Of a stretch of DNA of 64,000 bases, positions 34,843 to 45,521 are shown piece by piece. This DNA is from Prosopocoilus inquinatus (Eukaryota > Arthropoda > Insecta > Coleoptera > Lucanidae): positions 24,836,001 to 24,900,000 of the forward strand of contig CM069870.1 of NCBI GenBank assembly GCA_036172665.1. The letters are read 5' to 3'. Position 1 is the stretch's first letter, and each line of letters opens with the position of its first letter. The notes under the pieces were generated by a model. It saw only the letters and a program-made list of their open reading frames with translations. It was not told the DNA's origin and did not search any database. Both the position numbers and the translations under genes were made by a program.

Positions 34843-36056
34843 TGTTGTAGTTATTTATTTTAGGAGTTTAGAATTTAAGAAAGTTAATGCATTCTCGGGA
34901 TATTTCTGAAGCACTAGCATATTTGTTTACGTTATTAGTTTGGTAATATGATATGGGGACGTGTTTAGTCTGAGCAGCAAAGAAAACGGAAGAGGAACGG
35001 CAGTCTCCCGAGGGTTAGCGCGGTAGGTGAACGTGGAATAACCGGGGTTCGCGAAGGTGGTTAAAATGTGTAGTGGATATTTGATAAGGGCTGTCCACCA
35101 AATATTAGCCTAGAGGAGGCGATGGTTTATTAGAAATGTGTTATGTGCTGACCGCGGTTGCCGAGCATTAGCTAGAGGGTGTCTGCAGAATATGACCTGA
35201 GATGGTATGTTCTAGCAGAAGTGTTAGGGCGGTACATTCTCATGATTGGCAATGCGGTTTGAGGGTCATGAGTCACGAGTTATGCGGAGGTATTCTGGTA
35301 GCAGAATATTGTCCGGGACGCGATCCGGGACGTTGACCAGAGAATGGTATCGTGCACCAGCATACGGTATCGGGGCTCTTGCCGCGGTGTGCAAGCAGCA
35401 CCGATGAAGAGCATGGTACAGGCAAAGCAATTAGCTGCATTCTGCATTCTTTGTGAGTGTGAATTCGTTTGATTGCATTCCTGACCAGGTGATGGCATTG
35501 AGCTATCCAGAACGGTCTGACATGATGATGTTATTGGAGTGGTACGGAGTGGTGCTTGACACTCACGCAGTCGGTGCATCAACTGATCCTGAGAACGTAT
35601 GCTCGGGAGGCAAGGTATGCTAATGTCCATCGGGAGGGATGGGCTTTGTATCCACAGGTGAATATGGGGGGTAATGCATGCGAAGATAAGAAGTCAACGT
35701 GCGAGGATGATTTCCCCAGTATCTAATATCATCATGAGGGAGCTACAGCTTCTAGATTCGCCCCTGGAGCAGGTGGGGCCAGGAAAACGGCCCCGGTAAG
35801 TGGAATGTTCCATTTTACTGAATAGATACTCATAAAGGGTTACTTATAATTTGCATGGTCCTTATCGAATTGGAATGCGATGCCCGGGGGCTAAGACATT
35901 TACCCTCAGCGCTTTTTGCAGTCAGGGAAGCGAGAAAGAAAGAAAGAAATCGGGAATGAGAGACCTAACCAATGGTGAGTGAATGTTTATTGTAATTCCG
36001 TCCTCAGATAGTATTGTTTGTCTATAATATTTAAACAAAAAGAAATCTAGCCAACA
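34843..36056. mobile_element. Solo LTR, 1214 bp
   Basis: It starts TGTTGTAGTTATTTATT and ends AAATCTAGCCAACA, the TG...CA form of an LTR. AGAG flanks both ends (34839-34842 and 36057-36060). It interrupts a sequence that is continuous in the neighbouring tandem unit, so the insertion boundaries are independently supported. Composition is GC-richer than its surroundings. There is no internal coding region. It is most simply the remnant of a complete element after LTR-LTR recombination. The parent family (Gypsy or BEL/Pao) is not resolved. Confidence 0.75.
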
Positions 36057-36237
36057 AGAGAGAATAAAAATGCGGAGATGATCTGGAATCTTTTTTTAAG
36101 ATACGTAAGTAAATAACAATTATAATAAATAAATAATATTTTGTATGTCTTTTTAAAGCAGTTCTCATTTACGACAAGCGATCGCATATACATATTCAAC
36201 TTAAAATAAAAATTTTTTACGGTTAGACTCTATTATA

Positions 36238-36534
36238 CAGGGTGACTTTAATAGTTAGAACAAACTTGACTACTACTGTAATAGCATATTGTATCATCAT
36301 GAATGGTAACGATTGGAAGTAATACGTTCTAAACCAAAATTTATTCAGTTGAAGATTGTACCCAAAATCGTGGAACGGCACCGGCAGTTATGTTGAATGA
36401 AGATCCATACCGCTCTCACCGAATAAAATTTTGTCGTCTTGTGTTTCAGATTGCGACGATCTTCACGTCCGTCACTTCGTAGCGAGAGCTTTTACGTTCA
36501 ACTGTAATTTTATGAAACTATTAATTTCACCCTG
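36238..36534. mobile_element. 297-bp TIR MITE (TA duplication)
   Basis: The ends CAGGGTGACTTTAATAGTT and AACTATTAATTTCACCCTG are inverted repeats flanked by TA at 36236-36237 and 36535-36536. A 3'-truncated copy lies at 34627-34800. There is no coding capacity. Confidence 0.8.
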
Positions 36535-36802
36535 TATAAATAACCGAAACGATACGAACACGACATGACGGTTTATCTGATTTGAGGAAATCTTGCGAAT
36601 TAAATTCATGATTATGGCATGAAACCTAATTAATGGCAGGCAGCTCATAAAAAGTGAAAGTATTTAAATCAGCTTTCCCCGCCACAATTTATTGAAATTA
36701 CGTTTGGAGATGTTGTTGTTTATATTAATGTTAACAATTTATCGTTGCGGACGATTTTTTGCAGAATTTATTCGGCGCGTTCGTAAATAAATTCGAAATG
36801 TT
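36535..36802. other. Unassigned spacer, possible 3' UTR
   Basis: On the minus strand an AATAAA lies about 40 bases beyond the stop of the candidate exon at 36803-36986. Nothing else was recognised. Confidence 0.3.
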
Positions 36803-36986
36803 TTATTTAGCAGACGCGGGCGTCGCCAGTCCTGGGGAAAGGGAAACGCCGAGCGTCGCGGCGCAGGGCGGAGGGGAGACGTCCTTGGCCGAGTGCTCGG
36901 GTGAATGGCCAGGCGTAGTAGCGACGTCTGCCGGCGATAGATATTGCGGAGTACTTTGTAACAGTTCTTTTTCATGCGCATCGTTG
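36803..36986 (-). CDS. Candidate host terminal exon, unknown protein
   Basis: The minus strand reads about 61 codons from a plausible acceptor (GTGACGTTCAG, 36987-36997) to a TAA at 36803-36805. The product is Ser/Pro/Ala-rich (contains QSTPQYLSPADVATTPGHSP and VSPPPCAATLGVSL). Codon third positions are G/C-biased, which is striking in this AT-rich window, and AATAAA follows the stop. The reverse frame is also open (36759-37076), so the strand is not certain. I recognise no family. Such low-complexity segments are common in insect regulatory proteins. Treat it as a candidate exon, not a confirmed gene. Confidence 0.3.
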
Positions 36987-36997
36987 CTGAACGTCAC

Positions 36998-37383
36998 CAT
37001 TTCAGGCCGCAGAAAAATCGCACGTAATCACCTTTTTGGGGATGGGGACATTTACCGAAGAGAAGAAAAACAATAACTCCACTAACATGCAATTCTCATG
37101 AAATTAAAAAAAATAAATAAAACTGCTAATTCCCAAACTAAGGGCGAGTTTTAATAAAACTTCACCCTCGTTTCCCATTAATTTCCGAACGTTATTAAGA
37201 TGCAAGAGGGGTCTGTCTTTGTTGAACCCCCAAAACTGCTTAATTTATATAAAGCAACTCACTGTCGTCGATAAGATAAGATTAAAGCATGACTTGCTGT
37301 CGTAATTTTTACAATGAAATAGGATAACTGGAGATAACAACTGAAGAAGCAAAGAAGTCGTCCGTCTGTTGGTGGTTTGTTTA
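36998..37383. other. Unassigned spacer
   Basis: No gene or repeat was recognised. Confidence 0.3.
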
Positions 37384-37772
37384 AAGCTTGATTGTCACTA
37401 TCCTGCAAGCGGCCTGCAATGCACGGGCAAGGAACGGGCTCTGCACGTGCACGGCAAATATTGTAACCTATGAATTCAATGCTTTTCCCGGGTTGCATTC
37501 TCATTATGCGGGCACCAGCCCGGGAAAGCACGCAGGGTTTCTTTTTAACAATATTTGCCGAATACGTACCGCGCCGATTCTACGTGTTGCAGAGTTTAGA
37601 TTAGTATTATATGAAACATGACAGAAATGATAAAACGTCAGCAAAAAGTTAATTGTTCATCACAAATGGATGGAAAAAAAATTAATAGGTTGCATTATTT
37701 GCCGAGCACGTGCCGGGCCCGTTCCGAGCCCGTGCATTGCAGGTCGCTTGCACGATAGTGAGAATAAAGCTT
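37384..37772. mobile_element. 389-bp foldback element, GC-rich arms
   Basis: Arms of about 80 bases (37384-37462 and 37692-37772) pair. They start AAGCTTGATTGTCACTATC and share CTGCAATGCACGGGC, GGAACGGGC and GCACGTGC. The ~230-base spacer contains its own inverted CCCGGG motifs around TTCCCGGGTTGCATTC. Transposon class is unresolved. Confidence 0.7.
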
Positions 37773-38267
37773 AAGGACGAAGCTCGAAAAAGTCCTCTCC
37801 GTTGTTGTTATCTTATTTTTCTTTTAATTTCTTTCTTCTGGATTAAATCTTGTTGCCCGATGATTTGACTCTTATTAAAGTTTATTGTTTTGTGTGTAGT
37901 ACAGGCGAGCAGGTACTTTAATGAACGACGTGGACTGCATTTCAATAAGCTCAGTAAGACGCAAGGGGAGGAGGGTGCAAACAGCTTTGCTTAAAGGTAT
38001 TTCGTTTTATGAAGAAGGGGGGTAATGACAAAAATATTTTTCTGGAAAGAGGTGAGCTTTCTCTTTTCTGTAAATTAAATTCGAAATGGAAAGTTCTCTG
38101 AGCGAGCTTAAAGGAAACAAAAAAAAAAACTGCGACAAGCTTGAACGAATTGCAAGAAAATTGACCGACTCCCGACCAGCGGAGAAAGTGAAACAAGAAT
38201 TTTCATTAGATTAAAGAATTGTTATCAAAAAAAGAAAATACACGCAAGATATCGAAGAGTAAGATAT
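37773..38267. other. Unassigned spacer before Gypsy element
   Basis: No gene was recognised. The last four bases, ATAT (38264-38267), are the left target duplication of the Gypsy element. Confidence 0.4.
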
Positions 38268-38595
38268 TGTGGCGCGCCAACCGGCTTAGCGCAAGGCGTC
38301 AAGAAGTCGGTTCGCTGTTATGTGTTATCGGCCGTCACGCCATCGGGGCCTACATCGAACAGACTAGAATCTTCCAGCGTAGAGACTTCCAGACGGCAGC
38401 AAATGATATAAAATCGCCCGGAGTTGACTCACGAGGCAGTCGAATTCGAACAGCGATCGTCGAAGTTAGATTTTTAGTGTGAAAATAAATTGTTACAAAT
38501 AAATTAGTTTTTAAGCTTTATTAAATTACGGTTAAGTTTTTATCGAGTGTTTTATTCGTTTAAATAAATAAACTTTAAACCCTAGAAACGTAACA
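38268..38595 (+). repeat. 5' LTR (328 bp)
   Basis: It begins TGTGGCGCGCCAACC and ends AACGTAACA. It matches the 3' LTR base for base in my reading. It contains a TATAAAA box and several AATAAA signals in its last third. Confidence 0.95.
38407..38440 (+). promoter_or_regulatory. LTR core promoter (TATA box and initiator)
   Basis: TATAAAA lies at 38407-38413. About 25-30 bases downstream, GGCAGTCG provides an initiator-like start. It would drive genomic RNA synthesis by RNA polymerase II. The same sites occur in the 3' LTR. Confidence 0.55.
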
Positions 38596-38596
38596 G

Positions 38597-38614
38597 TGGT
38601 GTCGGTGTGCGGGT
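38597..38614 (+). other. Primer-binding site region
   Basis: TGGTGTCGGTGTGCGGGT starts one base after the 5' LTR. The leading TGG is the complement of a tRNA CCA end, as expected for a minus-strand primer site. I could not assign the tRNA with confidence. Confidence 0.6.
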
Positions 38615-38695
38615 TTGTGCAAATAAATAAACAATTTAAAGTAAATTAAATTTAATCAGATTATTAAATAAGTACAGTATCGAAAAAAAAAAACA

Positions 38696-40271
38696 ATGGC
38701 TATGAGAAAAGTGTTGTTGAAAAACTTTAAAAGTGGCCGAATTAAAAACCGAATTGGAAGAACGAGAGTTAGAAACCTGTGGTTTGAAAGGCGCCCTTCA
38801 ACAGCGTCTCCGATCCGATTTGTTGACAGCTGGCGAAGATCCAGAGACCTTCCTTTTCGAAATTTCGTGTGGTCCCGCCGATTTTAATAAAATCCTGAAA
38901 GATGAACTTCGAGAACAATCCAGAAATTTAGAGCAAAAGCTTCTAGAACAATCTGGAAATTTCAAGGACGAACTTCGAGAACAATCTGGAAATTTCAAGG
39001 ACGAACTTCGAGAACAATCCAGAAATTTGGACGAGAAGTTTCTAGAACAATCTGGAAATTTAGAGAAGAAAGTTCTAGAACAATCTGGAAATTTCAAGGA
39101 CGAACTTCGAGAACAATCTGTAAACTTCAAAGACGAGTTGCGAACTAAATTAATGGAACAATCCAGAAATTTAGAGGAGAAGCTTCTAGAACAAGCTGGA
39201 AATTTCGACAAATTACAGAATAAATTGTTGGAACAATCTAGAGACTTAGACGAGAAATTTCGAGAGCAATTCAGAAATTTCGACGAGAAATTTCTAGAAC
39301 AAACAAAAGGACTTGAAGATCAACTAGTGGTAAAAATATCGGAAGAAACAAGGAACTTGCAAGAAAATGTGGAAGAAATAATATTCCAGCAGGATAATAA
39401 AATCAAAAATCTGGAACAAATCATGGCGGGGTTGCGAGTGTTCGGGGATCAGCCACCAGTAGAAACACTAGAAAATAATGAAACCCGAATTGTGGAAGGA
39501 CCAACAGAAAATTCGAAATTGAAAGTAAAACCACCAACGTTCGATGGAAAGTCTTCTTGGCCCAACTACTTCAAACAGTTCGAAGCGGCAGCAAAGGCGA
39601 ACAGATGGACGGCCAGCGAAAAAGCCACTTCGTTAATTGTGGCCTTGAGAGGGGACGCTATCGATGTGCTACAGACGATGCCGCAAGAGGAACAAGAAGA
39701 CTTCGACAAGCTTGTGAATAGGATGGAAATGCGTTACGGACAGGCCCATCTGACCGAGGTATACCATGCGCAGTTGAGAAATCGCTGTCAGAAATCCGGA
39801 GAAAATCTTCAGGAATTCGAAGCGGACGTAGCGCGGCTGGCCCAGTTGGCATATCCCACAGCTCCTGTTGAATTCCTCAAATGTTTGACGGTGCAGACTT
39901 TCATAGATGGAATCCGTGACCCAGACAACCAGCAGGCATTAAGAATGACCCATCCGAAGACATCCAAGAACGCATTGGCTTATGCCTTGGAATTTGAAGC
40001 GACGAGACGAGTCTCAAGAGGGCATGTCAAGGTGCGAGCGGCTATGGACTTCCAAGAGGAAAAAGAGGAAGAATCCGCTAACGCCAAGGTGGGATCTGCT
40101 ATAAAGGAGCGACCCAGGGAGTATACCACCGCCGAGGATGTTCGCCGCATTGTGGAACAGGTCTTCAAGCAGAAGAAGCCGCTGGTGTGTTGGAATTGCC
40201 AGGAGGAAGGACATGTTCGCAGGCGATGTCCAAAACCCAGACAGGATCCAAGGAAGCCACAGTTAAACTAA
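38696..40271 (+). CDS. gag: Gag: SAP-like motif, coiled coil, capsid, zinc knuckle (5' frame break)
   Basis: This is the structural protein of the element. The long frame opens at GTG 38733 and ends at 40271 (about 512 codons). The likely true start is ATG 38696, in the frame that joins the long frame if one A of the AAAA run at 38729-38732 is removed, so a 1-base insertion interrupts this copy. Residues 2-30 (VAELKTELEE.., GLKGALQQRL) fit a SAP-type DNA-binding motif, unusual for Gag. Residues about 55-195 are 11-residue repeats of the form EQSxNFKDELR, a predicted coiled coil for multimerisation. Residues about 265-420 resemble a retrotransposon capsid domain (PPTFDGKSSWPNYFKQFEAA). C486, C489, H494 and C499 form a CCHC knuckle for RNA binding. 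Gag overlaps pro by 85 bases in the -1 frame. Confidence 0.9.
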
Positions 40272-41326
40272 GCCGGGTCGGTGCAGAGGGGCAAACGTCG
40301 ACCCGTATTCAAAGGCCCCCAAAGACGAAAGCCAACCAAGTAATATCCCTACGGCAGTTAACCAGCAGTATCTTCGTGGATGTTACCATTGATGACATTC
40401 CTCACACCATGTTATTGGATACGGGTGCGACGAAGACCATCCTAAGACCCGACGTCATTAAGTCATCCGGACGCACCGAGCCAACCAAGTGGAAACTGAA
40501 AACTGCAACTGGAACATCAGCAACTGTCCACGGTGAAGTAGAGGTTATCATCACAATTGGTTCAACTCCAATAAAACACCGTGCACTGGTGGCAGATATA
40601 GAGGACGAGGCAATTTTGGGCATGGACGTCATGTGTGCCCACGGGTTCCAATTGGACTTAAAGCGTGGCGTGATGGCGGTCAATAATGAGGAATTGGTTC
40701 TACATCAACGAGGGGACGTGGCCGCTCGAGTAGTCCTCGCTGAAGACGTTGTATTACCCAGCAGGACTGAGGTTATCGTCGACGCAAAACTGGACGGTGT
40801 TTTTCAAGATGGGCAAGTCATTATGGTTGAACCTAATACTGATGATCAAAGGATTGGAAGAGGAGTCCTCGTTGGAAAAATGTTGTTGACGGCGAAGAAG
40901 GAAGTACCTGTCCGTCTGATGAACGTCAATTGTTTCTCCGTCAATATCAAGAAAGGAACCATCTTGGGAAGCTGCACCATGGTGTCCTCCATCTCCCGCC
41001 ACCTTGAAGCAAACGTGCCAGAAGCGAAAGTCCCAAGGAAATTATGGGAAATGGTTATGTCAACAGCCCAGGAATTGACTCCAAACCAGAAGACAAAAGC
41101 AAAGAACCTGATCGGCCGCTATCAAGATGTATTTGAGGTAGAAAATGGATCCAAGGGAAGAACTGATGTCGTGAAACACAAAATAGAGACTGGAGAAGAA
41201 AGACCTATCCGTCAAGCTCTAAGGCGATTACCGTTGGCGAAGCGTGAGGAAGCGGAACGCATTATTCGCGAGATGGAAAAGGATAATGTAATAGAACCAT
41301 CAAGCAGCCCGTGGGCTCACCAGTAG
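40187..41326 (+). CDS. pro: Pro and N-terminal pol (aspartic protease), interrupted
   Basis: This frame is -1 relative to gag and overlaps its end (40187-40271), so expression by -1 ribosomal frameshifting is expected. No classic slippery heptamer stands out; A AAA CCC near 40230 is one option. The retropepsin active site is DTGA at residues 78-81 (LLDTGAT), and ILGMD around residue 145 is the second conserved protease block. The frame continues through a linker into the first part of reverse transcriptase ([12 protein letters not shown]) and then stops at 41326, one codon or so after a missing base near 41317. The rest of pol lies in the next frame. Confidence 0.9.
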   Translation: MLELPGGRTCSQAMSKTQTGSKEATVKLSRVGAEGQTSTRIQRPPKTKANQVISLRQLTSSIFVDVTIDDIPHTMLLDTGATKTILRPDVIKSSGRTEPTKWKLKTATGTSATVHGEVEVIITIGSTPIKHRALVADIEDEAILGMDVMCAHGFQLDLKRGVMAVNNEELVLHQRGDVAARVVLAEDVVLPSRTEVIVDAKLDGVFQDGQVIMVEPNTDDQRIGRGVLVGKMLLTAKKEVPVRLMNVNCFSVNIKKGTILGSCTMVSSISRHLEANVPEAKVPRKLWEMVMSTAQELTPNQKTKAKNLIGRYQDVFEVENGSKGRTDVVKHKIETGEERPIRQALRRLPLAKREEAERIIREMEKDNVIEPSSSPWAHQ

Positions 41327-44300
41327 TGCTTGTGAAGAAGAAGGATGGGTCCACCAGGTTCTGTGTAGACTACCGGTTACTCAATAATGTCACCAAGAAG
41401 GACAGCTATCCCTTGCCACGGATTGATGATACCCTGGACACCCTGGCCGGCTCAAAGATCTTCTCAACTTTGGACTTAAAGAGTGGATATTGGCAAGTGG
41501 AGCTGGCGCCCGAAGATCGAGAAAAGACGGCGTTTTCCATTGGTATGGGTCTGTGGCAGTTCACAGTGATGCCATTCGGGTTATGTAATGCCCCAGCGAC
41601 ATTCGAGAGGTTAATGGAGACGGTTCTGAAAGGTCTGTCCTGGACAACGTGCATGGTGTACCTTGACGACATAATTGTCGTGGGAAAGACGTTCGACGAC
41701 CACCTAAGGAACCTGGATGGAGTGTTCCAGCGGCTTCGCGGAGCTGGACTAAAGCTTAGCCTCAAGAAGTGTCACCTGTTCCAGAAGGAAGTGAATTACC
41801 TGGGGCACATTGTTAATGGAAACGGAATCGCCGTGGACCCTGTGAAGATTCAGGTGGTGAAAGACTGGCCAACTCCCAGAAATAAACACCAAATAAGGAG
41901 TTTCCTTGGCCTGTGCACTTACTATCCGCGCTACGTTCCTGGATTTGCAGACATTGCTAAGCCGTTAACAAAACTCACTGAAGAAGGTCGTCCATTTGAA
42001 TGGGACCAACAGTGTCAAATTGGCTTTGAACAACTAAAGCAGTACTTGGTTAGTGCTCCTATTCTGAGTTATCCTCTCCCGGAAGGCAAGTTCGTCGTGG
42101 ACACAGATGCTAGCAACGTTGGAATTGGTGGCGTACTCTCCCAGATACAAGAGGGGCAAGAGAAGGTGATCGGCTACTTCAGTAAAGTCCTATCAAAGCC
42201 AGAACGAAACTATTGCGTCACAAGAAGGGAATTGCTAGCCGTCGTAAAAACGATAGAACACTTCTACAAGTACTTGTATGGTAGACGCTTCCTGCTGAGG
42301 ACCGACCACGCCGCTCTAAAATGGCTTCTCCGTTTCAAGAACCCAGAAGGGCAAATTGCACGATGGATCGAACGACTTCAGGAGTACGATTTTGAAATTC
42401 AGCATCGGGCAGGAACTAGCCATCGAAATGCCGATGCTCTGTCGAGAAGATCCTGTGCCGAAGACTGTAAGCACTGTAGTCGTTTGGACGAGAAAGTAGC
42501 CACGACTGCGAGGACAGCCATTGTTGATGACAAATGGCAAGGCGAAGAACTGCGAAGAGACCAGGAGAACGACCCGGATTTGAAATTAGTGCTAGAATGG
42601 AAAAGCAGGGACGCGAGGCCTACCTGGGAAGAGGTAGCACCATGTGCACCGTCCGTAAAATCATACTGGGCGCAGTGGGACTCCATAGTGTTGGATCGTG
42701 GTCTTCTGAGACGAAGCATAGAGAATCAGGAAGGCATGGAACAGAAGACACAGTTACTGATCCCCAAGAATAGGGTGCCAGAAGTTCTGAGGGAACTTCA
42801 CGATGGAACTTCCGGAGGGCATCTGGGAGTTAAGAAGACTATGGAGAAGGTGCGCGAAAGATTTTACTGGCTGAACTGCAAGGAAGACGTCAAGGATTGG
42901 TGCAGAAAGTGTGCAGTCTGCGCAGCCAGTAACGGTCCCCACAGGCGGGGTAAGGCTCCCATGAGACAGTACAACGTTGGAAGTCCTTTTGAGAGAGTTG
43001 CCATCGATGTAGCCGGCCCGTTTCCAGAAACGAATGGTGGAAACAAGTACATCGTCGTGGTAATGGACTACTTTAGCAAGTGGGTTGAAGCTTACGCCCT
43101 ACCTAACCAAGAGGCAGTCACTGTTGCGGAAGTCCTTGTCAGGGAATGGATCAGTCGGTATGGTGCACCTATGGAACTGCATTCAGACCAAGGAAGGAAC
43201 TTTGAATCGGCCTTGTTCAAGAACGTGTGTACTCTGCTCGGCGTACGAAAAACTAGAACAACTGCACTCCACCCACAGTCGGACGGAATGGTGGAAAGGT
43301 TCAATAGAACCATCAACCGACATTTGTCCAAGGTCGTTTCCAATCATCAGAGGGACTGGGACACGTACATCCCCCTGTTTCTAATGGCATACCGCTCATC
43401 TGTTCATGAGACAACAGGGGAGACTCCCGCGAAAGTGGTATTCGGGCGAGAGCCGAGACTGCCCTGCGACCTGAAGTTTGGTGTGAAGCCTGGCGAAGTC
43501 TCTGCCGACGAAGATTACGTGAGCAAATTACGCAGGAAAATGGATGATATCCACAACCAAGTGCGTCACAATATACAGACGGCCAGCGATCGGATGAAGG
43601 AGCACTATGACATCAACGCTCAACACGGGGGATACCAACCTGGAGCACTGGTCTGGCTTTATAACCCCCAAAGACGTCGAGGCCTCTCCCCAAAATTACA
43701 GACCTCTTGGGAAGGTCCTTACAAAGTGATGAAACGGATCAACGACGTCGTTTACCGCATCAAGAAGGTCCCCCATGGCAAACCCAAAGTAATCCACTTC
43801 AACCGGATAGCCCCTTACCATAGAGAAGCAGATGAAGGGACAGTACAAAGGGCGCAAGTTTCCGAAGTGAACTTCGAAACCTTCATGTCTCATCACGCCA
43901 AAGGAAGCAAGGCACGGTTTGGAGTGACTACGGAGAAGCAACAAGATCTCTTTAAAGTGCCACTGGAGTACAGTCTGGCCCACTGCGTAGCAGAAGACCT
44001 GAAAATGTCCAAAGGAATCGCTCAGGTGTTTAGGAAGAAATTTGGTCAAATCAAGGAGCTACGAAGACAGCATCCCGTGGTAGGCAAGAGCTTGCAGATC
44101 ATTGATTCGACGGCAGATCGGAGGCGCCACGTGCATTATTTAGTCACTAAGAAGATATCAAGCGGTAAACCTGACTATCAAAGTATGTGGAGAGCCCTAT
44201 ATAGCCTGAGGAGACAGCTAATAGAGAACCATCAGATGAAGTTAGCCATCCCCAAATTGGGCTGCGGATTGGACGGACTAGACTGGAGAGTAATCCGAAG

Positions 44301-44655
44301 CATGCTGGAAGTCATCTTTCACAGAACGGGAATTGAAGTCCTAGTCTGCAGCCACCACCCACAGGCAACAGTCAGCAACAGCAAAACCGTAGACTGTTAC
44401 TTCTTCCAGACGGGAAGTTGCAAGAATGGGCCAGCATGTAGATTCCGACACCCTCCTTCAAGACTATCACCAGGAACATTTCGAGACGAAACGTTTTTAA
44501 GAAGGGGGCAGTGTGGCGCGCCAACCGGCTTAGCGCAAGGCGTCAAGAAGTCGGTTCGCTGTTATGTGTTATCGGCCGTCACGCCATCGGGGCCTACATC
44601 GAACAGACTAGAATCTTCCAGCGTAGAGACTTCCAGACGGCAGCAAATGATATAA
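41311..44655 (+). CDS. pol: Pol: RT, RNase H, integrase, macro domain, CCCH finger
   Basis: It is joined to the upstream frame across a 1-base deletion near 41317; the GTG at 41311 is not a real start. Reverse transcriptase has YLDD at residues 117-120. RNase H begins around residue 261 with D266 in VDTDAS. Integrase has an HHCC-type zinc region ([18 protein letters not shown]), catalytic D566, D626 and E662 (DD35E), and a GPY-like module (SWEGPYKV). Residues 871-1015 are a macro domain of the TARG1/OARD1 type: [20 protein letters not shown]947 in VTKK and D988 in GCGLDGL match its catalytic Lys and Asp. C1029, C1037, C1043 and H1047 form a CCCH finger. The last 48 codons are encoded within the 3' LTR. 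The macro and CCCH parts probably act on ADP-ribosylated host or viral proteins and on RNA, but this is inference. Confidence 0.9.
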   Translation: MGSPVVLVKKKDGSTRFCVDYRLLNNVTKKDSYPLPRIDDTLDTLAGSKIFSTLDLKSGYWQVELAPEDREKTAFSIGMGLWQFTVMPFGLCNAPATFERLMETVLKGLSWTTCMVYLDDIIVVGKTFDDHLRNLDGVFQRLRGAGLKLSLKKCHLFQKEVNYLGHIVNGNGIAVDPVKIQVVKDWPTPRNKHQIRSFLGLCTYYPRYVPGFADIAKPLTKLTEEGRPFEWDQQCQIGFEQLKQYLVSAPILSYPLPEGKFVVDTDASNVGIGGVLSQIQEGQEKVIGYFSKVLSKPERNYCVTRRELLAVVKTIEHFYKYLYGRRFLLRTDHAALKWLLRFKNPEGQIARWIERLQEYDFEIQHRAGTSHRNADALSRRSCAEDCKHCSRLDEKVATTARTAIVDDKWQGEELRRDQENDPDLKLVLEWKSRDARPTWEEVAPCAPSVKSYWAQWDSIVLDRGLLRRSIENQEGMEQKTQLLIPKNRVPEVLRELHDGTSGGHLGVKKTMEKVRERFYWLNCKEDVKDWCRKCAVCAASNGPHRRGKAPMRQYNVGSPFERVAIDVAGPFPETNGGNKYIVVVMDYFSKWVEAYALPNQEAVTVAEVLVREWISRYGAPMELHSDQGRNFESALFKNVCTLLGVRKTRTTALHPQSDGMVERFNRTINRHLSKVVSNHQRDWDTYIPLFLMAYRSSVHETTGETPAKVVFGREPRLPCDLKFGVKPGEVSADEDYVSKLRRKMDDIHNQVRHNIQTASDRMKEHYDINAQHGGYQPGALVWLYNPQRRRGLSPKLQTSWEGPYKVMKRINDVVYRIKKVPHGKPKVIHFNRIAPYHREADEGTVQRAQVSEVNFETFMSHHAKGSKARFGVTTEKQQDLFKVPLEYSLAHCVAEDLKMSKGIAQVFRKKFGQIKELRRQHPVVGKSLQIIDSTADRRRHVHYLVTKKISSGKPDYQSMWRALYSLRRQLIENHQMKLAIPKLGCGLDGLDWRVIRSMLEVIFHRTGIEVLVCSHHPQATVSNSKTVDCYFFQTGSCKNGPACRFRHPPSRLSPGTFRDETFLRRGQCGAPTGLAQGVKKSVRCYVLSAVTPSGPTSNRLESSSVETSRRQQMI
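44499..44508 (+). other. Polypurine tract
   Basis: AAGAAGGGGG lies three bases before the 3' LTR and would prime plus-strand DNA. It is also coding (end of the pol linker). Confidence 0.7.
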
Positions 44656-44839
44656 AATCGCCCGGAGTTGACTCACGAGGCAGTCGAATTCGAACAGCGA
44701 TCGTCGAAGTTAGATTTTTAGTGTGAAAATAAATTGTTACAAATAAATTAGTTTTTAAGCTTTATTAAATTACGGTTAAGTTTTTATCGAGTGTTTTATT
44801 CGTTTAAATAAATAAACTTTAAACCCTAGAAACGTAACA
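44512..44839 (+). repeat. 3' LTR (328 bp)
   Basis: Same sequence as the 5' LTR, followed by the ATAT duplication. It supplies the pol stop codon (44653-44655) and polyadenylation signals. Confidence 0.95.
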
Positions 44840-45521
44840 ATATAATAAGCATCCACGGTTTTCTGGTCCATTTTTCTTGATGACGCTTCTTCGAGATTGC
44901 TTTTACTTTTCATCAGTTTTGCAACCCCTTGATATTTACATACAGAATTAATTTATTTCCTTAATGTATGAGATGTATGTACATAGAGCTAAAGTAGAAG
45001 TAATCTCCGGAGGCACCGCAAAACCGATCGCCAGATATAGAATGACTCACGCAAAATGCATTACGAGCGCAAGCGACCGTAATGATTTTCATAGAAAAAT
45101 GTGCATGGCGTTGTACCAAGTAATTTTTCAAATTTTAGGTAAAGGATGTGGCCATGAAAAGCGAAACACAGTAAATTTAGTCCGAGAGAATGGTACCTTG
45201 GAAATAAAAGAAAGCAGTGGCGGACTTGCAGTAACAACTAAAGAAGTCATTGGAAATTCAAAAGCAAATTTTTATGTATTGAATTATTTTACACTATACG
45301 TTTGACTTTCCATGGCATCCCATTTTCTAGAATCCAAAAAAATCATACGGTGTAAGCTAAGCAGAACATTATTTGGAAACTCCAGGGGGCTTAAATGGTT
45401 CTCTTACTTCAAGAAATGTCAAAAAGTTAGTAACTTATTTTGAAATGTCAGAATAATTAGAAAGCTGGGAGAATAACAAGACAATGAATTAATATAACAT
45501 TTAAAAAATACTCCTATTATA
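44840..45521. repeat. Spacer with a dispersed repeat
   Basis: 44995-45080 (CTCCGGAGGCACCGCAAAACC, ATCGCCAGATATAGAATGACTCACG) resembles 63893-63945 at the far end of the window by about three bases in four. The 113-codon frame at 44964-45305 runs through it and is not recognisable. Confidence 0.45.

Larger units (their letters stand above)
38268..44839 (+). mobile_element. Ty3/Gypsy LTR retrotransposon, 6572 bp, with macro-domain pol
   Basis: The element is complete: two 328-bp LTRs, primer-binding region, gag, pro, pol and a polypurine tract. ATAT flanks it at 38264-38267 and 44840-44843. Domain order in pol (protease, reverse transcriptase, RNase H, integrase) is that of Metaviridae (Ty3/Gypsy). 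There is no env. After integrase the ORF carries two unusual domains: a TARG1-like macro domain and a CCCH zinc finger. The two LTRs appear identical over their whole length, so insertion was recent. Even so, two single-base frame disruptions are present (near 38732 and 41317), making this copy non-autonomous unless they are sequencing errors or recoded. Confidence 0.95.

Noticed and set aside
38597..38614. Assignment of the Gypsy primer tRNA
   Set aside because: The CCA complement is present but the remaining bases did not match a tRNA that I could recall with confidence.
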